A stretch of DNA of 57,112 bases, taken from the NCBI GenBank assembly GCA_020847975.1, contig JADLBD010000290.1, forward strand, positions 1-57,112, in the 5' to 3' direction. The stretch comes from Bryobacterales bacterium. Its GTDB lineage: Bacteria > Acidobacteriota > Terriglobia > Bryobacterales > Bryobacteraceae. The translations under genes were made by a program, and so were the position numbers. This document shows, piece after piece, positions 27,365-35,345 of this stretch (position 1 is its first letter; the number at the start of each line of letters is the position of its first letter). A model generated the notes under the pieces. That model saw only the letters and a list, made by a program, of their open reading frames with translations, ran no database searches and was not told the origin of the DNA.

Positions 27365-28552
27365 ATGTTCCTCCGGCGCGCCTTCCTCCAGGGAAAGTTC
27401 GGTTTCCCCATCCTCGCAGCCTGGTTCGGACAACCCGCTGCCGCCGCCAAGCCGCGGCGCGATTTCTTCGCCGAACTCAAACTCCGTCCCTTTATCAACG
27501 CCGCCGAGCCGTTCACTACCCTCAGCGGTTCGCTGATGCCGCCTGAGGTCGCCGAAGCCTGGCAATACGCCGTCTCGCGCTACGTGCGGCTCGATGAGTT
27601 GCAGGATGCGGTCGGCAAGCGCATCGCCGCGCTCATCGGCTGCGAAGCGGCCATGGTCACCTCCGGCGCAGCCTCTGCTCTCACCCTCGCCACCGCCGCC
27701 TGTCTCACCGGCCTGGACCGTCAGAAAATCCGCCGCCTTCCCGACACCACTGGCATGAAGAACGAGGTCATCATCCAGAAATCGCATCGCTACGGTTATG
27801 ACCACGCCGTCCGAAACTGCGGCATCCGCTATGTCGAAATCGAGTCCGCTCAGGAACTGGAACACGCAATCGGTCCGCAAACCGCAATGCTCCACTTCTT
27901 CAACACCAATGAGCCCGTGGGCCGCATCAAACTCCCCGAATTCGCCGCCCTCGGGAAACGCCACGGCATCCCCGTTCTCAACGATATCGCCGCGGATGTC
28001 CCGCCTTTGTCCAATTTTTCCCGCTCCATCACACTCGGCTGCGATCTCGTCGCCGTCTCCGGCGGCAAGGGATTGCGCGGTCCGCAGAGTTGCGGCCTGC
28101 TCTACGGCAATGCCGAACTCATCAAGGCGGCGCGATGGAACGGCCCTCCCAACAGCGACGCCATCGGACGCGGGCAGAAGGTCAATAAGGAAGAGATGCT
28201 CGCCATGATGGTCACGCTCGAACTCTACTTCCGCCGCGACCACGAAGCGGATTGGCGCGAATGGGAACGCCGGGTCAACGTCCTGCGCGAAGCCGTGTCC
28301 ACCGTCCCGGGCGTTGCCTGCGAAATGTTCGTACCGGAAATCCACTACCGCTGTCCCCACCTCCGCCTGCGGTGGGATCAGCAAGCTTCCGGCCTCACCG
28401 CCGCCGCCGCCATCGAGCGCCTGCGCGACGGCGATCCCTCCATTGAAGTCCGGCCCAACAGCGGCAATGGTCTGGAACTGAGCGTCTGGATGCTCGAACC
28501 CGGAGAGGTCGGCATTGTCGCCCGCCGGTTGCGTGAAGTCTTGAAGACCTGA
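27365..28552 (+). CDS. SelA/DgaE-like PLP-dependent fold-type I protein with Tat-like leader
   Basis: The product is 395 aa. Residues 1-28 form a twin-Arg-containing hydrophobic leader (MFLRRAFLQGKFGFPILAAW). The enzyme body resembles the selenocysteine synthase-like aminotransferase family (SelA, D-glucosaminate-6-phosphate ammonia-lyase): INAAEPFTTLSGSLMPPEV, AALIGCEAAMVTSGAASALTL, cofactor Asp207 in VLNDIAAD, and the predicted Schiff-base Lys235 in AVSGGKGLRGPQSCGLLYG. Bacterial homologues act on amino-sugar acids or Ser-tRNA; the specific reaction here is not assignable. A periplasmic location is inferred from the leader. It probably forms an operon with the preceding methyltransferase-like gene. 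Confidence 0.85.
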   Translation: MFLRRAFLQGKFGFPILAAWFGQPAAAAKPRRDFFAELKLRPFINAAEPFTTLSGSLMPPEVAEAWQYAVSRYVRLDELQDAVGKRIAALIGCEAAMVTSGAASALTLATAACLTGLDRQKIRRLPDTTGMKNEVIIQKSHRYGYDHAVRNCGIRYVEIESAQELEHAIGPQTAMLHFFNTNEPVGRIKLPEFAALGKRHGIPVLNDIAADVPPLSNFSRSITLGCDLVAVSGGKGLRGPQSCGLLYGNAELIKAARWNGPPNSDAIGRGQKVNKEEMLAMMVTLELYFRRDHEADWREWERRVNVLREAVSTVPGVACEMFVPEIHYRCPHLRLRWDQQASGLTAAAAIERLRDGDPSIEVRPNSGNGLELSVWMLEPGEVGIVARRLREVLKT

Positions 28553-28570
28553 TCCGCCCCAATCCGGGGA

Positions 28571-29710
28571 CTATGGCTTCTCTTCGAATCGAATCGTAAG
28601 CGTCGCCAGCGTATTTGCCCGCGTCAGCGCTTTGCCTCCGCTGACGTCCTGCAAGAAGAACACCATGCCGTCGCTCACCCACGTACCCGTCTGTGCCGAC
28701 CCGCGGCCGTCTCCCGCGGCGAACAGGCTCCCATCGGGCTTCCCTACCCTTACCTCCACACTATCCACACCGGGTACGTTCCAACTGATGGTGGTTACCC
28801 TCGGCGCATTCCCGCCTGACGGAATCGGGTTGGGATACGCCGCGAACGATCGCTCTACCGCCGGACACGGCGCGTTAAGCCCGGTCAGACACACGTTGTC
28901 ATCGAACGTATTCGCGCCCTGTGCCGACAGGTTCAAAATGTCATAACCCTGCGGCGAAGGATTACTCACGGACACTTGTACCGCCGGGTTGCCCATCACC
29001 ACATTCTTCCGGAACACATTCTTCTCAGTCCCCGCCACTAACCTGATCCCATTCACGTTCCCTACAATCGTGTTTTCTTCAACCACGTTCTCCTGTACTG
29101 CCGCGGCGATAAAGCCAATTCCAAAATTGTTGCCTGGAGCCACATAACCATTTCCACTGATCCGGTTCGCACGGAGCCGGTTCTGGCGGCTGCCACCGTT
29201 CAGTCATATGCCTCCGCAAGGATTCGTCATGTGCCCGTTGCGAACCGAGACGTTCCCCTCCAACTCATACCCGGAACTTGCGTTCAAGTAAAACCCGGCA
29301 AAACAGGTTGTCGAAGCGGTGACGTCCGTGATCTTGCCGCCGCTGCTGTTGTTCAGCCGGATCCCGAAGCCGCGCATCTGCCGGACCACTCCCGGTCCGC
29401 GGATGATTGCTCCATTCTGTCCATTGACGTCAATCCCGATTTCCGTACCGACACCCCCGCCCGAGCAGGCGGTCTCCGCATCAGCCAGTCCGGTGATGGC
29501 ATAGCCGTCCAGGTCGAGAGTAATGTGAGGCGCGCCGAAAGCGATGCAGGGCGCGCTCTCCACCGCACACGTCACATCCCCTACCAGAACGCTGTTTTCC
29601 GTGATCGTCAACGTCGTGGTAATTGTGCCTCCGATTTCCTTAGCCGGACCGGTCTGTGAAAACCAGACCAGGCTCACTCCGAGCCGCCACAGTCTTCTAT
29701 CGAGTTTCAT
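28571..29710 (-). pseudogene. Right-handed beta-helix (NosD-like) gene interrupted by one in-frame TGA
   Basis: The reading frame from the ATG at 29710 encodes 168 residues, meets TGA at 29206-29204, then stays open in the same frame for 210 more residues to the stop at 28571. The first part has a leader (MKLDRRLWRLGVSLVWFSQT) and beta-helix repeats (GPGVVRQMRGFGIRLNN, GFYLNASSGYELEGNVSVRN). The part after the stop continues them (LNGGSRQNRLRANRISGNGY, VEENTIVGNVNGIRLV). The segment reads GGI-stop-LNGGS, where Trp (TGG) would fit perfectly, so one G-to-A change explains it. It overlaps the HMA-like gene by 14 bp. It could be a real nonsense mutation, a sequencing error, or recoding. Confidence 0.8.
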
Positions 29711-30206
29711 GCCCGTTGCTACCTTTCTCAGCAATCCTGATCTGTCCAACTTTGTATTCCACTGTTTCCCCGCTCCCCATGATCAGCCCTTGCAACAGGA
29801 GTTGCGTCCCCGGTTCCATCACCCCGGTACCCTCCCGAAGCCGCACGGGAATTCGATTCCTTCCCGCCACCAGCACCATCTTCCCGTCCCGCCCCGCTTC
29901 CAAATGCCCCCGCGCTTCCATCCGCATTCGCAGAACGTGGACCTTCAGCGGTTCCAGAACTCCCTCAATATCCTTTACCGAGAACCGCGCATCAGGCTTG
30001 TAATGAAGCGTGATCGTCTCCTTCGCCAGGCTGATGGTCACGTTCCCAATGCCTTCCATCCGCCGGAATTGGACCTCGCTCACCGCCGCGCACACGCCGC
30101 ATGAGATACCGCTGGTCAAAATCTCCACCATGTCCACCTGCGCGAGTCCGGCGCCCTGTACGATTGCCAGCATCGCTGCTGTCATCAATGATTTCGCGAT
30201 ACGCAT
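29697..30206 (-). CDS. Exported HMA-like heavy-metal-binding domain protein (CGVC motif)
   Basis: The product is 169 aa with a signal peptide (MRIAKSLMTAAMLAIVQGAG, cleavage near LAQ). Residues ~27-95 fit the ferredoxin-like HMA fold: VEILTSGISCGVCAAVSEV, then MEGIGNVTISLAKETITLHY and FSVKDIEGVLEPL. The CxxC in GISCGVC matches the metal-binding loop of copper or mercury chaperones. The C-terminal ~70 residues are beta-rich (GKMVLVAGRNRIPVRL) and unrecognised. It would act in the periplasm. It lies between a small membrane protein (6 bp upstream) and the broken beta-helix gene, so metal handling by this operon is inferred, not proven. Confidence 0.82.
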   Translation of the reverse strand: MRIAKSLMTAAMLAIVQGAGLAQVDMVEILTSGISCGVCAAVSEVQFRRMEGIGNVTISLAKETITLHYKPDARFSVKDIEGVLEPLKVHVLRMRMEARGHLEAGRDGKMVLVAGRNRIPVRLREGTGVMEPGTQLLLQGLIMGSGETVEYKVGQIRIAEKGSNGHETR

Positions 30207-30212
30207 ACCCCC

Positions 30213-30464
30213 TCACCGGTAACGAAACCAAAGAAAGACCCACGTTCCCGCCACCATTGCATTGACGCCCAAACTGATCGCCAGCATTGCCCGGATGCTC
30301 CAGGACCGCATACTGCGGGCCCGGCCGCGCACCAGCCATATCTCATACAGGAGAGCGAGCAGGGCCAAGGCGAAAAACACAGGCTGCAAGCGCTCCAGCC
30401 AGTAGAAGCACGCGGCCCCAACCATCGAAAACAGGCCAAGTCCTGCCAGGACTTGCGGTAACAC
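30213..30464 (-). CDS. Small three-helix membrane protein
   Basis: The product is 83 aa starting at GTG (MLPQVLAGLGLFSMVGAACF). Three hydrophobic segments are visible: ~2-18, ~27-45 (LQPVFFALALLALLYEIWLV) and ~59-79 (AMLAISLGVNAMVAGTWVF). The loops are basic (RGRARSMRSWSIR). It resembles mercuric-transport-type small proteins in size and layout, but without their paired cysteines (one Cys only). It is 6 bp upstream of the HMA-like gene, so they are almost certainly co-transcribed. Function is unknown; a transport or anchoring partner for the HMA-like protein is a reasonable inference. Confidence 0.7.
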   Translation of the reverse strand: MLPQVLAGLGLFSMVGAACFYWLERLQPVFFALALLALLYEIWLVRGRARSMRSWSIRAMLAISLGVNAMVAGTWVFLWFRYR

Positions 30465-30736
30465 TCATCAGCTCGGCGCAAGTAGAGCCGCGAATATCGA
30501 CACTCCCCCCGCCCGTCTCGGATCTATGTGAAAACTCCGTCCCATAACACTCTGCCTTTAGCACCGTTCTTACGAGACGGATTGTCCCTCTATAGAGAAA
30601 ATGTAAGCCGGTTTCATAGATGTTCTTCTATGCGGCAGATGCGTAAACGGCGTGCAGCGACTGCAAACGCCATCCCGGCACGGTTGTACTCCCCCCACCG
30701 GGATGTCACCCTACGGCGCCATTGGGTTTCAGGGAA

Positions 30737-30759
30737 CATGGCCGAGAGCTTCGGCCATG
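30737..30759. promoter_or_regulatory. Perfect 9-bp inverted repeat (hairpin or operator)
   Basis: CATGGCCGA and TCGGCCATG are exact reverse complements around a 5-nt GAGCT loop. No T-run follows on either strand. It lies about 18 nt downstream of the predicted minus-strand transcription start, so it would be the first structure in the leader RNA, or an operator for a dimeric regulator. Confidence 0.5.
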
Positions 30760-30783
30760 AGAAACAGTGTTACTTGAGCCCGG

Positions 30784-30812
30784 AGTGTAACTTAGAAATA
30801 ACTCGAAGTCAA
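30784..30812 (-). promoter_or_regulatory. Candidate sigma70-type promoter of the membrane/HMA/beta-helix operon
   Basis: Reading the minus strand, TTGACT (30812-30807) and TACACT (30789-30784) are separated by exactly 17 bp. Five and four of six positions match the consensus. It is the best promoter-like sequence I found in the window and points to the operon starting at 30464. A MerR-type 19-bp spacer is not seen. Confidence 0.5.
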
Positions 30813-30885
30813 TCACAATTTCACTCTGCGCTGTAAGTATACCTTTCGATCCTGTATCTCATGCGTGACGAACCCGCCCTAGGAC

Positions 30886-31944
30886 TTACTTCCCCTCCCG
30901 CGCCGCCTCGTACATCGCCACCACGTTCTCCGTCGGCGTATTCGCCTGCAAATTATGACACGGAGCCACCACGTACCCCCGCGCACCCGCGAAGATGGAC
31001 AGGTTCTCCCGCACCTCCCGCCGCACATCGTCCACGCTCCCGAACGGCAGCGTCCGCTGATTGTCCACCGCCCCGTGAAACACAATCCTGTCCCCGAAAT
31101 CCCGCGCCAAACCCTCCCGGTCCATGCCCTTGCACCGCCACTGAATCGGATTCAGCAGATCGATCCCCATCTCGATCAACTCTCCCAGCATCGGACGCAT
31201 GGCGCCGTCGTCATGATGAAACACCTTCACTCCATACGAGTGCACCAGTTCGATCATCTTCAAAATATGCGGCCTTAGAAACCGCCGGAACATGCGCGGA
31301 CTCATGAGCAGCGATTCCTGCGTTCCCAGATCTTCCGCCACATACGAGAACAGAAGCCGGTCGCCTGCCACGTCCAGTATCCGCTTCGTCAGCGCCCGGT
31401 CGATCTCCCCGATGCGCGAAAGAATCGCATCGGCAATCTCCGGATTCATCGCCAGATCTTCCAGCGCCTGCTCCATCCCCCGCAGCCGGCAGTAAAGGTA
31501 GAATATCTCGCACCCGCCGGCCAGTTGCGGATACTCCCGCCATTCGTCGCTTTGCGCCCGCAGTCCGGAAACGTCCCACTCCTCCGGGTCGGGCCAATCG
31601 AAGCCTTCCACATCGGCCACGCATTCCGCCCCGGCAAGCGGATGCGCCACAGCCTCCTCGTAATACCCCAACCCGTCCGCATAAGGCACCAGCCGCGTCC
31701 CGATGTGCCACACGCTGAAGAATGACTGCAAGTGCCAGGTCTGCTCCGTCGCCCGCGGATGATAGGGTGTCAACTGCACCAGTTTGTCCACACCCAGCCT
31801 CTCCCACAGCGCGCGATCACTGCCGCATCCGAGGTCCGTCTTCAACCGGTCCGTGATTTCCGCCGTTCCCCAGTAATCGCAAGCCGGGCGGTCCGGCTTC
31901 GATCCGCCCATCGTCGCTTCCCATCGTTCCCGCGGGGTCATCAT
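30886..31944 (-). CDS. Uroporphyrinogen decarboxylase (URO-D) superfamily protein
   Basis: The product is 352 aa. URO-D/MtaA-like TIM-barrel signatures include MTPRERWEATMGGSKPDRPAC, GTRLVPYADGLGYYEEAVAHPL, LLFSYVAEDLGTQESLLMSP, GVKVFHHDDGAMRPMLGEL, GIDLLNPIQW, RIVFHGAVDNQRTLP and YVVAPCHNLQANTPTENVVAMY. In the family these proteins either decarboxylate uroporphyrinogen III or act as methyl-corrinoid transferases. The His-His-Asp and Cys-His at the barrel mouth look like the methyltransferase branch, but this is not certain. It is not the housekeeping HemE. It sits 42 bp downstream of the next gene on the same strand. Confidence 0.85.
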   Translation of the reverse strand: MMTPRERWEATMGGSKPDRPACDYWGTAEITDRLKTDLGCGSDRALWERLGVDKLVQLTPYHPRATEQTWHLQSFFSVWHIGTRLVPYADGLGYYEEAVAHPLAGAECVADVEGFDWPDPEEWDVSGLRAQSDEWREYPQLAGGCEIFYLYCRLRGMEQALEDLAMNPEIADAILSRIGEIDRALTKRILDVAGDRLLFSYVAEDLGTQESLLMSPRMFRRFLRPHILKMIELVHSYGVKVFHHDDGAMRPMLGELIEMGIDLLNPIQWRCKGMDREGLARDFGDRIVFHGAVDNQRTLPFGSVDDVRREVRENLSIFAGARGYVVAPCHNLQANTPTENVVAMYEAAREGK

Positions 31945-31986
31945 GTCGTCGCGAGACCATTGTCCCGCATCTCGAGCCGGCGGCGG

Positions 31987-33357
31987 CTACCTCGGTCCCG
32001 CTCCCAGCCAGCCGAGAATCGTGTCCGTCCCCGCGTAGGCAAGCTCCTCATAGCGGTCCGGCTTCCACCAACCCTGGATCGTACGCACTTCGCCCACCGT
32101 GTTCGCCTTCATCATGCGGATAAGCCGCCGCGCATTGTCGAGCAGCGCCTGCAAGGCCTGGCCGTACATCTTCGCCAGTTGCTGGTTGTTCTGCTGCACC
32201 GCCTTATCGTAGTTTGCCTTCGTCGTGTTGTAATTGGCCCGATACCCCGCCCCCTGAGCGTTCGTTTGGAACCACTGGATCACCGCGCTCTCGCTCTGAA
32301 ATCCCTTCATGTATTCATCGATGAGGTCGATCTCCGCCTGCGAGAACGAACTCGAAGAGTTCGTGAACGTCCAGCCTACATCGCGCTTGAAGAACATCTT
32401 GCGGTTCTCGCTCAGATGGATCTCCGCGCCCATCCCGGCCCCTCCGTCCACCGTCGAGTAAGTCTCTCCCGTGATGCCCACGATGATGCCGACGTGCCCG
32501 GCGAACGCCCCCTGCCCGCGCATCAGAAACTTGTGCACGCCGTCGCCGTCAATCAGATAAATGTCGCCAAGCTCCAGGCGCGGCCGCACGTCTTCATGGT
32601 TTTCATCGAACCCGCCCTTGAACTCCACCCGGTCGGAGCGCTCCACCGTAACCACCGGGTTCGTCACTTCCTTCCAAATGCCGTCCTTCTTCACGGAACT
32701 CGTCTTCACCGACGGCACCCCCAGTTCCACGTTCATCCCGAGCGGCGTATTCACCGTCGGAACACGCTGGCCGATCATCTTCGCTCCCGCCGCATGATAA
32801 ATGGCGCGCGCCGTCATGATGCAGGTCGTACCCCCGGATCCCGTCACCTTCACCGCTCCCTCCGAGGTCTTCTTGTCGAAGTAGCCGCCCAGCGAATAGA
32901 GACACGTGAGTTCGTCGTTCTTCGGACCCATCCCGGCGTGCGCCCGCGCGATCGCCGCTACTCGGGGCCGGATGCCGCTCAATGAGATCGTCAGAAACTC
33001 GGGATAGAAGATGTACTTCGTCGAGTTCTCCTTCAGCTTCCCGTTGATCTCCGCGCAGCCAAGCATCGCCTTGCGCAGTTTGTGCAGGAAGGGGTTCACC
33101 TTGTAAGCCCCCGCATCCCCCGGCATCAGATACTTGCTCCCCGGAACCACCGCAAACATCCCCGCCGCAAGCACGTTGATCGCGCGGCAATCGCTCTCCT
33201 TGCCGCTTCGCAACATGGTCTTGAACGAATCCCGCATATCCGGATCCGATGCGCTGGCCGCTACTTTCACCAGATACTTCCGTATTTCGTCCTCTGTCGA
33301 GTTCGAGATGATCTTCTCCCGGATTTCCTCAGCTACCGTTTCCACTGCCGTTGGCAT
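31987..33357 (-). CDS. Unrecognised protein with NlpC/P60- or CHAP-like catalytic pattern
   Basis: The product is 456 aa with no signal peptide; GAGGAG about 8 nt upstream supports the ATG at 33357. I do not recognise the family. The middle part has the order expected of a papain-like amidase: Cys179 at the start of a helix (GSGGTTCIMTARAIYHAAGA), the strand GDIYLIDGDGVHKF, His288 in FAGHVGIIVG, and Asp304 in STVDGGAG. The ~130-residue N-terminal region is helical (EEIREKIISNSTEDEIRKYL), and the C-terminal ~100 residues are helical with Gln-rich turns, then QGWWKPDRYEE. It could be a cytoplasmic peptidase, a self-directed toxin or a lytic enzyme exported by another route. The active-site assignment is inference. 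Confidence 0.6.
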   Translation of the reverse strand: MPTAVETVAEEIREKIISNSTEDEIRKYLVKVAASASDPDMRDSFKTMLRSGKESDCRAINVLAAGMFAVVPGSKYLMPGDAGAYKVNPFLHKLRKAMLGCAEINGKLKENSTKYIFYPEFLTISLSGIRPRVAAIARAHAGMGPKNDELTCLYSLGGYFDKKTSEGAVKVTGSGGTTCIMTARAIYHAAGAKMIGQRVPTVNTPLGMNVELGVPSVKTSSVKKDGIWKEVTNPVVTVERSDRVEFKGGFDENHEDVRPRLELGDIYLIDGDGVHKFLMRGQGAFAGHVGIIVGITGETYSTVDGGAGMGAEIHLSENRKMFFKRDVGWTFTNSSSSFSQAEIDLIDEYMKGFQSESAVIQWFQTNAQGAGYRANYNTTKANYDKAVQQNNQQLAKMYGQALQALLDNARRLIRMMKANTVGEVRTIQGWWKPDRYEELAYAGTDTILGWLGAGPR

Positions 33358-33490
33358 ATTCGCTGCTCCTCATCTCGTCATGCGCAAGTAAGCGCGCATT
33401 CCTGTCATCGCCCTCCGATAAAAGGCGAAAATGCCGGCAGTCTAAGGTGTTACCCTCAAAGAAGCCCCCATCCTCAAAGGAGATGCACCG

Positions 33491-34039
33491 ATGACGAAAT
33501 CTGCTTTGCTGGTTGTCACAGCCCTCGCCTGCGCCACCCTCTCCACCATCGTATGGGCTCAGGGAAAGAAAAAACCGCTGAGTCCCCCCGCGGAGACCTC
33601 TGTAACCATCGATGGCAAGACACTCTCCATCAGGTATTCCGCCCCTTCCATCCGCGGCAGAAAAATCTTCGGCGACGGCGGAGTCGTGAGCCACGATTCC
33701 ACCTACCCCGTCTGGCGCGCCGGAGCCAACGCCGCCACCTCGTTTCACACCGATGCCGATCTCAATATCGGCGGCCTCTCCGTCCCGAAAGGCGACTACA
33801 CCCTGTTCGTCCTCGTGAACGCCGACCCCTGGCAGTTGATCATCAACAAACAGACGGGACAGTGGGGCCTGGCCTATAAACAGGATATGGACCTCGGCCG
33901 CGTCAGAATGACCATGGCCAAGCCGCCCTCCCCCATCGAAACCTATAAGATGACCCTGTCCAGCGCCGGCGGAAAGTCCGGCAAACTGCAACTCGAATGG
34001 GAGAACGTCATCGCCTCGGTTCCCATCACCGTGAAATAA
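33491..34039 (+). CDS. Exported DUF2911 protein
   Basis: The product is 182 aa with a signal peptide (MTKSALLVVTALACATLSTI, cleavage near VWAQ) and a clear AAAGGAG ribosome site. The mature part fits DUF2911: SIRYSAPSIRGRKIFGDGGV, YPVWRAGANAATSFHTDADL, LSVPKGDYTLFVLVN, WQLIINKQTGQWGLAY and LQLEWENVIASVPI. The family is beta-rich and extracytoplasmic, with no known function, and is common in Acidobacteriota and Bacteroidota. It is transcribed alone, divergent from the papain-like gene. Confidence 0.9.
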   Translation: MTKSALLVVTALACATLSTIVWAQGKKKPLSPPAETSVTIDGKTLSIRYSAPSIRGRKIFGDGGVVSHDSTYPVWRAGANAATSFHTDADLNIGGLSVPKGDYTLFVLVNADPWQLIINKQTGQWGLAYKQDMDLGRVRMTMAKPPSPIETYKMTLSSAGGKSGKLQLEWENVIASVPITVK

Positions 34040-34295
34040 CGAAACCGAAACAACCCAGTGCGCGCTGCACCCAAACGGCCAATGGTGTGCGTTTTCGGGC
34101 AGCCCCCTTGCCGGCCTCACTCACGCCGCCTGTCTCCTCACACCTCTAAGTGCCCTCCTATCTATAACGAGCGCCTTCTCCCCGCGCACGGAGCCCAACT
34201 CGACCTGATGGTCCCCCGCTTGCACTTCTTCCTTTTGTCCGCAAGATTCCGGCTGCTCGCACACCCGGGGTCTGTGATTTTCATAGGAGGTTGAT

Positions 34296-34508
34296 GTGAC
34301 ACAAACAGTTTCTTCCAAGGCCGCCGAGCAGGAGGATCCTCGTTACCTGTCGCCTGCGCAGCTTGCTCAGTTCGGCGTGTCGAGGTTGAATCGGTACGGC
34401 ATTCTGCTTCAGTGCATGATGTGTGGAACAAGTTGGTCCCCGAAGCTCAGCGCGGACGGATCCCTCCCGTCCGGCTATTGGCAATGTCCCAATAAGTGCA
34501 ATTGGTAG
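34296..34508 (+). CDS. Small zinc-ribbon protein
   Basis: The product is 70 aa. The start is GTG at 34296 with a perfect AGGAGG five bases upstream; the ATG two bases earlier runs straight into a stop. The C-terminal 35 residues hold C-x2-C and C-x3-C knuckles (CMMCGTSW and QCPNKCNW), a zinc ribbon. The N-terminal half is polar and helical (SPAQLAQFGVSRLNR). It has no coupled neighbour. The strong ribosome site argues that it is expressed. Function is unknown; nucleic-acid or protein binding is typical of such ribbons. Confidence 0.75.
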   Translation: MTQTVSSKAAEQEDPRYLSPAQLAQFGVSRLNRYGILLQCMMCGTSWSPKLSADGSLPSGYWQCPNKCNW

Positions 34509-34589
34509 CGGAGGCTCACACGCTGGGCGTGCCTGCCCGGGCATGGCGCGCCCGCTCCTGCTCGCGTCAGCGCCTCCAGCGCAAGCCAG

Positions 34590-35345
34590 TCACAACGTAA
34601 CCGCCCACAGATACATGGCCGCATATGCCCGGAACGGCCGCCACCTCTCCGCCATCCGCAATAACTCCGCCGCATTCCTCGCGCCGCTCGCCCGCAGCAG
34701 CCCCAGGTCCGTCGCCGGAAATGCATCCGCATCCCTTCCCAGCCGGACTGCCAGGTACTCCACCGTCCACGCTCCCACACCCGGTATCGCGGCCAGGCCC
34801 GCCGCCGTCTCCGCCCAGCGAGCCCCATCAAGCCGCAGCCTCCCGCCCGCCGCCGCTTCCGCCAGCGCGCGCAGGCTTCGCACGCGCCCGCCCGTGAGCC
34901 CCAATCCACTCAGATCCGCTGCCGCCACCTTCCCTGTCTCCACCCCGCCGCAGCGCGCCGCCACGCGCCCCATCAGCGTATGCGCTGCCTTCACGCTCAC
35001 CTGCTGCCCCAACACCACCCGCACGCACAGTTCGAACGGCTCCCAACAGCCCGGAATCCGCAGCCCCGGCGCCTTTTTCACTCGCGGCCTGAGAACCGGG
35101 CACTGCTCCAACACCCGCCGCACCGCTGCCGGATCACAGCCGGCGTCAAACATCCGGCTGGCCCGAGCGGCGGCTGCCGCACAGGACACCAAAAGCTCGC
35201 CCGCCCGGTACCCCACCGTCACCACTCCCTCCCCGGTCCGCCGCCGGTACACACCCTCTCCAATCTCCTCAACTCCAGGCGTACACCGCCATGACAAGTA
35301 AGCAAGCGCCCGGTCCCATGCGTACGGCTCCCTCACCGCGATCAC
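34590..35345 (-). CDS. alkA: AlkA-type DNA-3-methyladenine glycosylase II
   Basis: The product is 251 aa from the GTG at 35345, which overlaps the upstream stop as GTGA. A much longer open frame upstream is antisense or out-of-frame to the oxygenase gene and is not used. AlkA features: the N-terminal YAWDRALAYLSWRCTPGVE, then PFELCVRVVLGQQVSVKAA, the helix-hairpin-helix LAAIPGVGAWTVEYLA (~186-201), and catalytic Asp213 in FPATDLGL. The enzyme excises alkylated bases such as 3-methyladenine from DNA. The coupling to a DNA-damage-type 2OG oxygenase supports an alkylation-repair operon. No Ada-type methyltransferase gene is adjacent. Confidence 0.92.
   Translation of the reverse strand: MIAVREPYAWDRALAYLSWRCTPGVEEIGEGVYRRRTGEGVVTVGYRAGELLVSCAAAAARASRMFDAGCDPAAVRRVLEQCPVLRPRVKKAPGLRIPGCWEPFELCVRVVLGQQVSVKAAHTLMGRVAARCGGVETGKVAAADLSGLGLTGGRVRSLRALAEAAAGGRLRLDGARWAETAAGLAAIPGVGAWTVEYLAVRLGRDADAFPATDLGLLRASGARNAAELLRMAERWRPFRAYAAMYLWAVTL

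Larger units (their letters stand above)
30465..30885 (-). other. 421-bp gene-free leader upstream of the membrane/HMA operon
   Basis: I see no convincing gene on either strand. The region is less GC-rich than its surroundings. It contains a good minus-strand promoter (30784-30812), a perfect 9-bp hairpin (30737-30759) just downstream of the predicted transcription start, and a 10-bp palindrome CTCTATAGAG (30588-30597). The distance from promoter to the GTG at 30464 would be over 300 nt, unusually long for this genome. Confidence 0.5.

Noticed and set aside
30528..30836. 102-codon plus-strand frame in the leader region
   Set aside because: No ribosome site and no protein-like composition; the region reads better as regulatory DNA.
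31732..32985. 417-codon plus-strand open frame
   Set aside because: Antisense to the URO-D and papain-like genes, spanning both; Arg/His/Pro-rich and without domains.
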